From NCBI GenBank assembly GCA_016748015.1, contig JAAOMT010000276.1, forward strand, positions 406,088 through 470,087: 64,000 bases of DNA, read 5' to 3'. Origin of the DNA: Geosiphon pyriformis (Eukaryota; Glomeromycota; Glomeromycetes; Archaeosporales; Geosiphonaceae). Each line of letters starts with the position of its first letter. Positions within the stretch are counted from its first letter, which is position 1. Below, piece after piece: positions 42,442-54,863 of the stretch. Both the position numbers and the translations under genes were made by a program. The notes beneath the pieces were generated by a model. The model saw only the letters and a program-made list of their open reading frames with translations. It ran no database searches and was not told where the DNA came from.

Positions 42442-44987
42442 GATCATTGAAAATTTAATTTTAAGAATATCAACAATGCAAAATAAAATTGGTTTAAAGA
42501 TACTATATTTGCTAATATTATAATATATTTTAAGAAATTTGTTGCTTTTAAAAAAATTTTGAATTTAAATACAATGTAGAATATTTAAAAATAATATATT
42601 TTTTAACTAATAAAATATTTAAAAAAAAGTAATTCAAAAAATTTAATAATATTTTTACCAAAAATTTTCAAAGTTTCATAAATTAAAAATTTTGGTGTCT
42701 AAAATTATTAAGTTTTTATAAGTAAGATCCAATAATAAATTAGTTTTTTTAATAAACTGTTAGATATTTTTAAACTGTAATAAGGCTTTAAGTATTTAAG
42801 TTTTGTTAAATTCTGGTACTGGTTTTAATAGTGTGAGCTTTGTTTTATTTAATGTAAAAAAATCTTATCATGTTTTTAAACTTACCAAATTATTAAAAAT
42901 TAAGAAATTAAATATTAAATCAGTTATTATTAAACAAATAAAAAATATTGCTGTTAATAAAAATTATATAATCAGAAGTGTTTTAGAACACTTTTTTCAA
43001 AAAATAGTTTTAGATTACTTAGTTGTTAATAATAAGCTGGTTCTAAATTCTAATAAAGTTAAGTTTAAAATTAATATAATTATGAAAAATTAAACAAAAA
43101 AAAATTAATGTTAAACAATGTTTTAAAATTATGAGATTATTAATATTTGTCTTTGGTTTATATTAATAATAATGTTTTTTTTAATGATATAAGTACTATT
43201 ATATATGATAAAATATTATATGTAATCAAAAATTTGTTTAATAGAAAAACTATTAACTTGTTTAATATTATTAATAAATTGTAAAAACATTATAATAATT
43301 TTGTTTTGGAAATGTTTTTGGATTTACTAAACTTTTGTTTAATATATAAATTTGTTTTTTAATCTTAAAAAAAAGTTTAAGTATTTATAATTTTTAAATC
43401 ATATAAATAAAAAAAAGTTTTGACTAATACCAAATCTATTGTCTTAATTAAAACTGTTTAAAAAATTCTTTTCAAGATTTTTTTAATCAGAATTTTTTTA
43501 GTTTATAGTAAATTTAATGTTCTTTATAATAACAATTTTTTTGTTTTAAAAAGTATTATTATTCAGTTTCCAATTTTTGTAATGAACTTGATAATAAAAG
43601 ATGTTTTAAAAAAAATCATAAACTTTAGTTGGTCTTGTAAAATATACAAAAAACATACAATTTTGTTAATTGATATTATTTAGAAAGTAATTTGGTTTGT
43701 GTAAAAATATGTAAGCAGTTTATAAGATTTTTTGGTAATATTTACAATAATAAAGTTAATTAAATTATAATAAATTATAAATTAATTAATAGATACCAGA
43801 TATATAATAGTCTAAATTAAGTTGAAATTTTTTCTTTACTGTTTTAAAGAATTTTTTATAATTTTTTATTATACAAAATAAAAAAATATAAAAGTTTGTG
43901 TAATTATTATCTTAATACTAAGTTTATTGTCTAAACTAACAGAGTTAAAAGTTAGACTGAATTGATTTTTTTTTAACAACTGATGCTTTTATTAACAATA
44001 TTATCTAAGTAGAAAATAGTTAAGCTGTTACTTAATATATTCTAAATATTGCAAATAAGTTTTTTAAAATCAATAAAATTTTAATTAACAATAAAAAAAC
44101 AATAGTTATTTCTATTAATTAGAAAATCAAAGAAACTTTATTATTGATAAGTGGTCTGTTGATTTCTATTGTATAGAAAAAAAAATTTTATAAATATTTA
44201 AGTATTTATTTATTATTAAAAGATTTGTCTAAATTTAGTCTGGCAAAAATATATTTAAATATTAAGTTTTTTGCTAATATAGTCTTAAAAAAATTATTTT
44301 AAACAAATAATTTCTTTATTAAGTTTTGGCTGTCCTTTAACTTGTTGTTAATTACAGAATTTAATTTAGTTTTATCTTTAAAAATATATGCAACAAATGT
44401 GATATGTTAATTAAAAAGTATCTAAAAATAAAAACTAGTTTACTAAAAAAATTTTTTAATAAGACTAATTATTATTTATTTTTATATAACTTGAAAATTT
44501 TTGAGCAGATGTAAACAAAAAATAAAGTAGCAATAATAATGTATTTTTTTAATACTAAAATTTAGTGTAAATAGCTTATAAAAACATAACAATCTTAATT
44601 AAATAGAAACATATCTTTAATAATTTTAATATTCTATTTATATTATTTATGTTCTTAATTAAAATATTTTTTTTTGTTATTATTTATATAATGTTTGTTA
44701 TAAAATTAGAATTTAATTTAAATTATTTATTAATAAAATATTAACTTAGAAACCAAAAGCTTTAATTTTAGAAAATATAAAATACAAAAATTTTTAATAT
44801 ATAAAGTTTTATTAAACTAATATTTAGAAAACACTTAATTAGTAACAAAATACACAATATTTTTAAGATATTTTTATATTATATCTAAGATACTTAATAA
44901 TTTTAAACTCTTAAAATTGTATTTTAAAGCAATTAATTTTTGCAAAATAATATCTTTAAATTTAATTTATTTTATATTGTTATGGAT
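42442..44987 (+). pseudogene. LINE-D reverse transcriptase remnant
   Basis: Continuation of the decayed ORF2 after element E. A 96-codon open piece at 42803-43093 contains HFFQKIVLDYLVVNNKLVL, a pre-RT region. RT fingers traces are LTNTKSIVLIKT (about 43420-43455) and NNNFFVLKSIIIQFP (about 43525-43575). IQKTYNFVNWYY-like residues (about 43640-43685, with one stop) replace the QxxxKAYD-V block that precedes RT catalysis. KYLKIKTSLLKKFF and LKIFEQM near 44410-44515 look like a conserved region after RT. No intact frame. The identification leans on remembered LINE proteins of this type. Confidence 0.6.
44984..44987 (+). repeat. Left target duplication of A2
   Basis: ATAT, repeated at 52780-52783 on the other side of A2. 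The surrounding DNA is so AT-rich that a chance match is possible. Confidence 0.6.
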
Positions 44988-45724
44988 TAAAGTAACAAGC
45001 TAACAGATAGCAAGGGAGAACAGGATTGTAGAGTGATGGAAATAATCAAAGAGAATTCAACTTCAATGAGCAAATTGAATGAGTATAGATTCAATGTGCA
45101 AAATTAGTCTTATAAAATATTTCAGTTGCTATTTTTTTTAAAAGATAATAAGGGAATCTGAAGGTAGAGGGATAGTCTGTACTGTCAACAATTAATAACT
45201 GCTAGTATAATTCTATGCCTCACGTCAGTACTCTTAGAATTCAATATCAGGTATCAACTTGTGCTCTTCAGTTATATTTATTCAAATAATCTTCAAATAC
45301 TGTAATTACACATTTCAAGAAAGTGCCAACAAGTAATCTTTTATCCAAAAGATGTTCAGATACTTGAAGGTAGGGAAAGGGAAATTAGTGATAAGAGAAT
45401 ATTTGAGATGGAAGTTTGTTATTTTATTTCTTTGATTGTCTTAATTCCTTACATTGATATTTTTCTATAGCTAAGAGACTCATTACTTATATATCTATTG
45501 AAAGTGGTCAACAACCAGGTCAATAATTAGGTCAATGATCAGGTCAATAATCAGGTCAATGATCAGGTCATTGATCAGATTAATGATCAGGTCAATGATC
45601 AGATCAATGGTCAGGTCATTGATCAAGTCAATGATCACTATTTAAAAATAATGTGGCTAATTATATAACATTAGTGGCTAATACATGTAATAACTAATAA
45701 AAACTATGAGTTTCAACCATAACA
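44988..45724 (-). repeat. A2 3' LTR
   Basis: 737 bp, TGTTATGGATTAAAG to CAACCATAACA on the plus strand. The 12-bp GATC-core array is at about 45506-45636 and the TATA motif (AGATATATAAGT in sense) at 45486-45497. The accessory ORF ends about 30 bp inside it. Confidence 0.93.
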
Positions 45725-46446
45725 TCATCCTCTCCAAAGAGATTGAACTCTGGCAAAATCAAACTATTTAGAAGATACTCTATTTGAAGGGTTTTATTTA
45801 ACTCAAAACTAACTAGTTTGTTGAAGTCTTTTGTGAATAAGATATATAAAACTTGAGGTGAAATGAGCTTTGTGTCCAAGAGACCAAATCTTTGTATAAG
45901 AGTTTTGGCTCTTTTTGCAATGGTCAAAACTCTTGGGAAATCTAATTGTACAATGTCCAAAATTTCCACTTGTATCTCAGAAGTTGTTTTCTTCATGAGC
46001 TTCATGTCTTCTATGATTTCACCAAGATGACCATAGAGTTCTAGTTGTCTTTTATATGACAAGTTTTTGTCTATGGGCAAGATTTTTTTAATTGTTTTTT
46101 TAATTGTGATAGAAGATACAAGTATTGCTGCTGTTATACTTTCCAGCAAATACTTATCCATTTTGCTACCAATTTTTTCTCTTCTGGTAGTTGTTTTCTT
46201 TGGTCTGATAACAGTATGTGTTTCACTGTTGTCAGTTATTGTAGTTTGTTTTTCAATAGTCAGAGTAGCATTTGGATAGTTTTTAATCCAATACTCATGA
46301 AGAGTATAGAAAGCATTTTGAATGTTTTGATCCAAAAAATAATTGTTAATATTGATTGAAGATACCTCTGTTTTGGGAGTGGTGTATTTATTTATATCTG
46401 ATTTTTGCTGATCATTTGAGTCGGTATTACCACAACAGGTAACCAA
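45694..46446 (-). CDS. A2 accessory ORF, intact, unknown function
   Basis: A 250-codon uninterrupted frame in the -1 register relative to integrase, opening with TTG rather than ATG and overlapping the last ~55 bp of pol. It ends inside the 3' LTR. Sequence features: CCGNTDSNDQQ near the start, NYFLDQNIQNAF, TTTRREKIGSKMDKYLLESI (the first ATG is in this block), an amphipathic, Lys/Glu-rich middle (KLMKKTTSEIQVEIL) and RFGLLDTKLISPQVLY near the end. A1, A3 and A4 match along the whole length, including residues before the first ATG, so the full frame was under protein selection. No known domain recognised; no signal peptide or strong membrane helix. Confidence 0.72.
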   Translation of the reverse strand: MVTCCGNTDSNDQQKSDINKYTTPKTEVSSININNYFLDQNIQNAFYTLHEYWIKNYPNATLTIEKQTTITDNSETHTVIRPKKTTTRREKIGSKMDKYLLESITAAILVSSITIKKTIKKILPIDKNLSYKRQLELYGHLGEIIEDMKLMKKTTSEIQVEILDIVQLDFPRVLTIAKRAKTLIQRFGLLDTKLISPQVLYILFTKDFNKLVSFELNKTLQIEYLLNSLILPEFNLFGEDDVMVETHSFY

Positions 46447-49400
46447 TCAGATTGTTTGTGATATTTCTTGAGTCGTGTGTCATGAACAAGGCGATCATTA
46501 AAGATTGTTCCGGATTGATCTTGAAGAATATAAGAACTATTGTTCAGAACTTTGTTGACTATAAAGGGTCTTTTCCATCAGTTAGAGAATTTATCATCAT
46601 AGACATTGTTTCTGTCTGAACGGTATTCCAAAACCAAGTCACCAATGCTTAAGGAAAGTGTTTTATATGTTTTCTTTTTCTTAAGCTTCTCTTGGAACTG
46701 TTTTATCTTTTCAAAGGCAATTATCCATACCTCTACCAATGAGTCAAAAATGGTACCAAGTCTTCTTTGCAAAATGTCTTTGTAATTCCCTATTGTGATT
46801 TTTTTAAAGGGTATTGTCTCAATATCAGTTTCTATTGGTAGTATTGCCATTCGTCCATAGAACAGATAAAAAAGTTCATAACTTGTTATGTCATGATTTA
46901 CAGTTCTATAAGCAAACAAAGCTGAAGACAGTATTTTGTTCTATAAGTTTGTTTCTTCATTTGTTTTGGCTAAGGTTTCACACAGTGTTCTATTAAAACA
47001 TTCCACTAGGCCATTTGTTTAAGGGTAATAAAGGAAAAAAAGTTTGTGATATATTCCCATTTTTCTACAAAGTTTTTCAACCAGTGTACTAAGAAAAGCT
47101 CTTCCTCTATCAGATAAAAGTTCTTTGGGACAGCCATGGCAACAAATGATATCTTCATAAATGAAATTAGCAATGGAAACTGCTGTTTAATTTGGGGTGG
47201 CTCTTGCTTCTACCCACTTTGTAAAATAGTCAGTAGCTGTGATAATGTATCTGTTGCCATCAAAAGTTACTGTTAATGGTCCAACAACATCTATACCAAT
47301 TCTGTCAAAGGGTTGGCCAACAGAGATTGGATGGATGTCTTCTTTGTAATTGGGTTTTTTTCTTTTTTGGCAGGTATTACAGATTTTAATGTACTCAGCA
47401 ATGTCTTTTCCCAAGGTAGGCCAATAATAGTGAGCTAGAGTTTTCTGAATTGTTTTTGTTTTTCCAAAGTGTCTAGCTAATAGATCAGTGTGCATGTTGT
47501 AGATCACAATTTCTCTTTCTTCAAATCTTATGACTCTTTGGGGGCAGTCAGGATTTTTTCTATTTCTTTTATATAATTGGTTCTGGTAGATCAAATAAAA
47601 ATTTGATTGTTTGCACAAATGTTTTCTTTGCTGTTGAGTGTATTCTAATAGGTATTGTTCTTTACCCAAAAATTCTATTAAGACAGAGTAGTTTTCCAAA
47701 TCCATTATTGTGTTTGGTTATAAGAGAATTACTAATAATTAGGTTGGTTTGGTTTGGGAGATTGTACTGTTACTTGGTGGTAAGTCTGGAGAAAGCGTTG
47801 GCATTTTGATGATTAGCTCCTTTACAGTATTGAATATCATAGTCAAATTCATCCAAGTGGAGTATCCAGTGGGCTATCCATTTATGTTCTAGCCTTTTTT
47901 TGTTGTGCAGCCAAACCAAAGCTTGGTGATCTGTTACCACCAAAAACTTCACATCAAGGAGATACTTATTCCAGTAGCTGGTAGTCCAAACTACTGCTAA
48001 GCATTCCTGCTCAGTAACTGAATAGTTTTTTTCTGCTGATGTAAGAGTTCTACTGGCATAGGCTATTGCATATTCTCTGTTATCTTCATCTTTTTGTGAG
48101 AGAACAGCACCAAGTCCATAGTCAGATGCATCAATGTGAAGAATGAAAGGTGGATCCAGATCAGGTTGCTTGAGAATAGATTCTGTAACCAGTTTTTTCT
48201 TTAAAGTTTCAAAGGCTTTTTACTAATGTGTTCTCCAATAGTAATTGACATTTTTTTTGAGTAGCTGATTGAGAGAAAAGGCGATTTTGGAAAAATTCTT
48301 AACAAATTTGCAATAATAGGAGACCAAACCAAGGAAAAAATGTAACTTATAAACATTCATTGGTTGTCTTATGTTCTGAACTTTTTCTACTTTGGCTGAG
48401 TCAGGGAAGATTCCATCTTTTGTAATAAGATGGCCAAGGAATTGAGTGGATTGTTTTCCAAAGAAAGATTTGATTGAGTTGATCTTGAGACCTGTATTTC
48501 TGAGAAGATCAAAAACCTTTTGTAAATGTTCAAGGTGTTCATCTCAGGTTTTTGAGTACACCATTATATCGTCCAGATAGACCAGAACAAAGTTTTCTTT
48601 CACTGATTCAAATACTTTATCCATTAAGTGTTGAAAAGTGGGAGGGGCATTGATGAGACCAAAAGGCATGACTGTAAATTCATAAGTGCCATACTTGGTA
48701 ATGAAGACGGTTTTCTTCTAGCTTTCTGGATTCATCTCTACTTGCCAAAATCCAGCAATTAGATCAATGGTTGAAAAGAAAGCAGCATCTTTGAATTGGT
48801 TCAGCATTGCATCAATCTTGAGAAGTAGGTACATGTCTCTTTCAGTAATGACATTTAATTGGTGGTAGTCAACACAGAAGTGTAGGGTTCCACCTTTCTT
48901 AGATACCACTACAACTGGGAAAGCCTATTTACTCTTGGTTTTTTGTATGAAACCAAGTTCTTTCATCTGGTTTATTTTTTTCTTGATAAACTCATCATTT
49001 CAGCGATTGGATTGGTAAGGCTTCAAATAGATGGGATGAGTTTCTCTGGTGGTGATAATATGTTGTATCACATGAGTTCATCCAGGGGTATCACCTTCTT
49101 TTGAAATAACTGGGCTGTTTCTAGCCAGCAGATTTTCAATGTCTATTTTTCTTTCTTCTGGAAAGAATTCTCTTTGTTTTACAACTAGTAATTGGATCTC
49201 AGATGGTTCATTTTCAAAAGACTTTTGGACTTCTTTCAATTTTTTTCTAGGTATCAAACTGATTGGTTCCCAATCTTTGTAATAAATCAGGCATGATTTG
49301 CATTTATCACTTGGATAATACAAGAGTTGATTGTACTAGCACTGGACACAAGGACCATGCCACCAATAACAGTACTTGGCTTTCTTGCCAGGTTTTTGGT

Positions 49401-50453
49401 CAAAGATTCTTCTAAAAATATCATAGTAGGGCCAGCAAATCAGCTTGCCATTTACAATGATTCTCTCTCTATCAGTTTTAATATTGTCTAGTGGCTTGTT
49501 ATTGCTGGTGAAGGTGGTGTAGGTGAGTTCAGCAGTTTCTTCTTGTTCATCTTTTTCATCACTCTCTTCATTATCTGATTTCTCTAATTGCTCATCTTCT
49601 TGATTTTGTTTGGTTGCTAGAGGAGTTGTCCAATGTCAACATTTAACCACAATGGGTTTTTCATCACATCTTATGGTTAGCTCACAAAGTTCATAGTTGA
49701 ATAAGGCTTTTGCTTTCTTGAGCCACTCATTGCCAACAATGATGGTGTATTCTTTAGCTTCAGAAACTTCCATGTCAGTTTTAATGCTGATTCCATTGAT
49801 GTGGACAGGAACAGCTTTGGCAATACCCAGTCCTTTCTTTTTGTCACCATGTACATTGGTCATTGGTCAGGTGGAAGGCTCATCAATTTTTCTGCCAATT
49901 GCTTTAAGGAAGTGTTTGGCAATTACACTAACAAATGATCCACTGTTTAGGATCAAGTCAATAAAATAACCAGCCACTTGTGCTTTGCAAATTAGAGGAG
50001 TGACATTGCTGTTGTTAACAAGTCCAGCTTGGTAAAGGTGTTTATTGGTCTTTAGTGTTTTTTTCTTGGGGATTAGAGATTTGTGGAGATTTTTTCTGAA
50101 CTGTGGATGGGTTATTAACTGGCCAAAAATAATGTGTGCTGGGGTTTCCATGAGATCTTTGACAACAGAATAGGGTTCAGATTTTTGTACAATTTTTGGG
50201 GATTCCAACTTTGGAGAGTTTTTAAAAACTTTGGCTTTTGGTGGCTCATTGTTATCAGCAGTAGAAGTTGAGGCTTTGTTGGGATCTAAAACAAAATCAA
50301 TCTTGGCTTTTTTTTTTTTCTGGTTGATTCAGAAGTGTTAATTGCTAATTCATCCATGTCATAGTCATTATCAGTTAAGTTAAATGCAAAAAAGGGGTTT
50401 TCTTCTGGTTGGCTTACACTCTTACCCTTTGGAGATGTGCCTACCAGTTTAAA
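46410..50453 (-). pseudogene. pol: A2 pol: protease, RT, RNase H, integrase
   Basis: Starts at the frameshift site (50453). Protease has Asn-Ser-Gly at 49939-49947 instead of Asp-Ser-Gly, so catalysis is lost. VGNEWLKKAK is near 49715-49745. A short Cys-rich stretch (near 49270-49340, CLIYYKDWEPISL) precedes RT, which contains VSKKGGTLHFCVDYHQLN (about 48855-48909), FFSTIDLIAGFWQVEM and intact YLDD at 48568-48579. RNase H (LVVTDHQALVWLHNKK near 47900-47950) and integrase (HTDLLARHFGKTK ... CNTCQKRKK; GIDVVGPLTV; ELLSDRGRAF; NGLVECFNR near 46995-47025) follow. The end overlaps the accessory ORF. Confidence 0.87.
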
Positions 50454-51993
50454 AACTGATAGACTGTGGCTTCAACTAGAGAATCCTCTCCAAAGAAATT
50501 GATGTTGGCATGGTTGGGTCTTTGATTGGAAGCATTATTGTTGATGGGTTTATTGTTTTGATTGTTATTATTTCTGGGGACTGGAGGAGGTAAAGAAGGA
50601 TTGTTGCAATCTCTTGAGAAATATCCAGTTAATCCACATCTATAACATACAGGAGGACCACGATTTTGCTGTCTTTGATTAGGAGATTGCTGGGACTAAT
50701 TAAAACGTGGTTCATATCTGGATCTTTGTGGTTGTTGGTTATCTTTAACTGCTTGTGCCAAAGGTTCTAATAACTGGGCAAGATTGGCTGTGAGTCTATC
50801 AATTAATTGTTCATTTGGATTTTGAGTTTGGGCAGCAAAAGAGGCAGCAGCCATTTGAAGGGCAAGAGCCACGACAGGAGCAGAAGCAAAAACTGGAAGT
50901 ATAGATCCCAAATGTATTCTTTGGTTGTCTTCAATTTGTTGGGCAAGTTCAATGGCCATGTCCATATAGGATTGTCTTTCAAGACCAAAAGAGACCAAAG
51001 AGCATAAGATAAATCGGTTCTCAATCTTTTTGTGAAGGAATGAATCTTTTGCTCTTCTGTCCAATTTCTTTCAGAGTCTACACACTTGATTAACTTTCTG
51101 ATTGCTTTAGCATATTCAGTTACAATTTCACTAGAGCCTTGAGTTCTTCTTTTTAATTCCATGCACCACTTTGAAATTAAGATAGGAGTTCTAAATTTAG
51201 TTTCAAACCAGATAGTAAAAGAGATGTTGTTTTCTCCAGCATTTGTCAGTGTCCATCTAATGATTTTTTGCTGAGCATTGGCATTGGTTTCTTGTGAGAA
51301 CCAAGTAGCAGAAGAGCCTTAGAGATAGCCACCAACAATTTGGAACTTGTATTTATTATCATATTGGTTTGCTGTGGCAGCTCTTTCAAAATCATCCAGC
51401 TATTTGATTGGATCTTGGGCATCACCTCTGAATAATGGTAATGGGGTGTTGTTTCTTTGCCCTAAAGCAGTCTGTATACCTTGGAGGGCAATCAGAATGT
51501 TTTGTTGTAGAGGGTTTTGTGCCATTGGTTTAGGTATAACTGTTTGTGTAGAGTGTTCTGATTTATTTAAAAAAAGATCAAAAACAGGAGCAGTTTGATA
51601 GCTTTCTTCTTCTGTTTTAAGGAGAGTTTTTGTTGATTGATGGGCAGCAATCCAAATGTGAATTTGATGGTTCAGATATTCGAGATCAGAGGGCTGTTGT
51701 TCAAAGGTTGTAGAATATAAGAGCTGATTAATACTGTTGTTTTTTTTTTCAAAGTTATTTTCAAAATAAGCTTGGTCAAAGTAATAGATTGTATAAGCTG
51801 TGTAGGTTTCAGCTGAATGCTCATTCAGAAACTAGTTCCAAAAGTCTTGGAATTGTCTGCTGGATTGTTCTTCAATGGGGAAACAAATCAAGCAGGAAAG
51901 CAAAGGATTGAGTTCAATAAAGTCTAGATTATTTTTGTTGTATGCTTTAAAGTATTCTTCTGATTGTTGTGGCAGGTATGAATAATCACTCAT
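50441..51993 (-). pseudogene. gag: A2 gag with one frameshift
   Basis: ATG at 51991-51993 (MSDYSYLPQQSEEY) to the conserved TAG at 50441-50443. The open part MELKRRTQGSSEIVTEYAKA spans 50803-51162. A one-base deletion near 50970 shifts the downstream part (MDMAIELAQQIEDNQR) into another frame. The zinc knuckle near 50605-50650 matches CYRCGLTGYFSRDC, with Tyr replacing the expected His. An Asn-rich tail and PNHANINFFGEDSLVEATVY precede the slippery site. Confidence 0.85.
50447..50453 (-). promoter_or_regulatory. A2 -1 frameshift heptamer
   Basis: In sense TTTAAAC TGG TAG, in the same register as A1. Confidence 0.8.
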
Positions 51994-52022
51994 ACAATAG
52001 AAAACAAAGTGGATTTTAACAA

Positions 52023-52039
52023 CCTCACAGAAAGCACCA
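52023..52039 (-). other. A2 primer binding site
   Basis: In sense TGGTGCTTTCTGTGAGG, six bases after the 5' LTR. Confidence 0.7.
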
Positions 52040-52045
52040 CTTTTA

Positions 52046-52779
52046 TGTTATGGGTTGGAGTAACAAGCTAATGGATAGTAAGGGAGAACAAAATTGTAGG
52101 GTGATGGAAATAATCAAAGGGAATTCAATTTCAATAAGCAAATTGAATGAGTATAGATTCAATGTACAAGATCAGTCTTATAAAATATCTCAGTCACTAT
52201 TTTTTTCAAAAGGTAACAAGGGAATCTGAAAGTAAAGGGATAGTCCATACTATTAACAATTGATAACTGCTGGTATAATTCTATGCCTCACATTGGCACT
52301 CTTAGAATTCAATATCAGGTATCAACTTGTGCTCTTCAGTCACATTTATTCAAATAATCTTCAAATACTGCAATTACACGTTTCAGAAAAGTGCCAACAA
52401 GTAATTTTTTATCCAAAAGATGTTCAGATACTTAAAGGTAGAGAAAAGAAAATTAGCAATAAGAGAATGTTTGAGATGGAAATTTGTTATTTTATTTCTT
52501 TGATTGTCTTGATTTCTTACATTGATATTTTTCTATAGTTAAGAGACTCATCACTTATATATCTATTGAAAGTGGTCAATGACCAGGTCAATGATTAGGT
52601 CAATGATCAGGTCAATGATCAGGTCAATAATCAGGTCATTGATCAGATCAATAATCAGATCAATGATCAAGTTATTGATCAAGTCAATAATCATTATTTA
52701 AAAATAGGGTGGCTAATTATATGACATCAGTGGCTAATACATGTGATAATTAATAAAAACTATAAGTTTAACCATAACA
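52046..52779 (-). repeat. A2 5' LTR with repeat array and TATA box
   Basis: 734 bp, TGTTATGGGTTGGAG to AACCATAACA on the plus strand. GATC-core 12-bp array at about 52573-52692, TATA motif at about 52552-52563. Nearly the same length as the other LTR; differences look mostly C/T and G/A. Confidence 0.93.
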
Positions 52780-52783
52780 ATAT
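52780..52783 (+). repeat. Right target duplication of A2
   Basis: ATAT, matching 44984-44987. Confidence 0.6.
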
Positions 52784-54863
52784 TATTAATATTTTTATAG
52801 TTATATTTTTAATAATTTTTATTAATTTGTTTTTTTAATGTAAAAAATATAGTGTTCAAAAAACCATTCAATTTTATTAAAACATATACAGTCTTATAAT
52901 TGTTAAAAATTTTTTTGCATATTTAAAATACCATAAATTATTACAATATTATTTAAAGAAAAAAAAACCAAAATAAAATCAATAGTTTTTTTAACTTTAT
53001 AAAAGTTTATTTAAATAAAAGTTTTAAAAAAACTATCTAAAAATGTAAACATTTTTTAAAATTAACATTATATTTTATATTATTTTTATTAAAATCATTT
53101 TTTAAAATAACAAAAGTACTCTTATTAAATACCTAAAAATAAGTAAATTAATGACTAAAATTTAATTCAACCTTGTTTTAATAGATATATTAATATATAA
53201 CTTTAGTACTATAATTAACTATTTGTTTTTAAATAGCAAATAAATCAATAAAAATCTATTAAAAATTTTAAAAATATGTTTAATTAAATAATTATTTATA
53301 ATTACTATAATTTAGTATTCAAAAAGTCTAATTTTAATTTGAATGTAAATGTTTATATATTATTAAATTTGTTTACAATAAAAAATTTTATATTTAAATA
53401 AAATTTGGTTTTAATTATAATTAAATATTATTATTTAAACTTTTATGCTATTTAACAATATTATTTTGCTTAACAGAAACATTTATATCTTTAATATTAT
53501 ATATAGTTGTTTTTTATATTAAGCTATTTATTGAAAATAAGAAAAAAATACTATATTACTATTTAAACAAAAAAAATTAAGCTTGTTTAAAACTGCTTTA
53601 ACTAAACTTTTAAAATTAACAGTTTAGTTTTTAAGCTATTAATTTTAATTATTAGAACTTTTAAGCTATTCATAAACAGTAAAAAAAAATTGTTTACTAT
53701 TTTAAATATAATTGAAAAATTTAATGATAATTTGTTAATAATTATATTTAAATTTAAAGCAAAAATTTGCAAAAGTGCTTTTTTAATACTTAATATTAAA
53801 AAAAAAAACTTAAAATATTCAACTTACATAAAATTTTGAAGATTTGGTCTGTAAATAATTTTATAAAATATTTTAAGACTTTTAACTGAAAATTTAAAAC
53901 CAAAATTGTTCTTATAGTATTATAAACAATATTATCAAAAAAGCTTTTTATAATTAAATTACTATAAAATATATTATAAAAAATAAATAAATTTATATCA
54001 ATAATTACCAAAACTTAAACTTTATTATTAAATAAAACTGAATAAAAAATAAAAGCTTGTTTGTTTATATATATATATATATAATATTATTTGTTAAAAC
54101 TAAAAAAAAATTTATTATAATTAAATAAATATATAATTATTCAAAACATAACTAAATTGTTTACAGTTAATATACAAAAATAATATTAAACTAGTCTAAT
54201 ATAAGTTTGTATTTTTAAAAATTAGAATTAAATAAATAGCAGTATTTTTAAAATTAGCTAACTTAAAATATACTATAATATAATAAATTTATATTTGTTT
54301 ATTAATATTAATTTTAACTATATATACAGAATTTTTTTTACAAAAATTAACTATTTGAAAATAATTATATTAATAATATTAGTACTTTTAAACTTAATTA
54401 ACATTTTTTGCCAATAATTAATTAACTGTAACTTAATTGTTTTTATTTTACTGTATTTAATTAATGCTAATTTTATTGTTAATTTAAAAAAATTAATTAG
54501 ATAATTAATTTTTGATTATATTTAATATTGACTTATTTTAAATTAGTATTTACTAAGATTTTTTTATCAATAATTAGCTCTTTAGTCTAATTAAAACTAG
54601 ATTTGGAGATAAATATTAATTAAATTATTCTGTAAAATTTTAAAAAAATTATCTTTTTAAAATTATCTATTTAATAAAATAATTTTTTAATTATTTTTAA
54701 TTTATTATTTAAACTTTTTTTTAAAACAACTAATATGTTAATATTTAATACATATAATTTTACTGGCAAAAAAATTTTATTATTTTTTTAGAATAAACTG
54801 TTACAAATTTTAAGTCAACTATAATTAACAAAAAAAAATTCAATATATTATTATTATTCATAT
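52784..54863. other. AT-rich DNA without recognisable gene, probable decayed LINE
   Basis: About 2.1 kb with almost no G or C, between A2 and A3. It should continue LINE-D after the A2 insertion, and the composition is the same, but I could not match its translation to LINE domains with confidence. A minus-strand open piece at 53796-54011 (71 codons, Ile/Phe/Leu/Asn-rich, IIKSFFDNIVYNTIRTILVL) may be a LINE trace or chance. A (TA)n run lies at 54067-54083. Confidence 0.5.
54067..54083. repeat. (TA)n microsatellite
   Basis: TTATATATATATATATAT-type run inside AT-rich DNA. Confidence 0.85.

Larger units (their letters stand above)
38990..44987 (+). mobile_element. LINE-D: heavily AT-decayed plus-strand LINE, split by element E
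   Basis: Extremely AT-rich DNA in which translation of the plus strand still shows the LINE-F type ORF2. Endonuclease is at about 39440-40117 and RT from 42431 onward; element E separates them. Removing E and one copy of its target duplication rejoins the two halves in frame (KQINR before, INRDH after). Stops and Asn/Ile/Lys/Phe replacements are everywhere, as expected of long C-to-T decay on both strands. The stretch 38990-39440 is probably the end of its ORF1, but I see no clear motif there. A2 cuts it at 44987. Confidence 0.72.
44988..52779 (-). mobile_element. A2: Ty3/gypsy family A element inserted in LINE-D
   Basis: Complete minus-strand copy of 7.8 kb with LTRs 44988-45724 (737 bp) and 52046-52779 (734 bp). 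Order from right to left: PBS, gag, frameshift site, protease, RT, RNase H, integrase, accessory ORF. It is not interrupted by other elements and so gives the reference layout of family A. Damage: a 1-base deletion in gag near 50970, a frame change in pol near the T-run at 50308-50320 and another near 47760, Asp-to-Asn in protease and a few stops. RT YLDD is intact. Confidence 0.93.

Noticed and set aside
45506-45636. CRISPR-like array
   Set aside because: Units are 12 bp, directly adjacent and imperfect, without unique spacers, and lie inside an LTR of a eukaryotic element.
45694-46446. Envelope gene (errantivirus-like) for the family A accessory ORF
   Set aside because: Position fits, but there is no signal peptide, convincing transmembrane helix, furin-like site or Cys pattern of a fusion protein.
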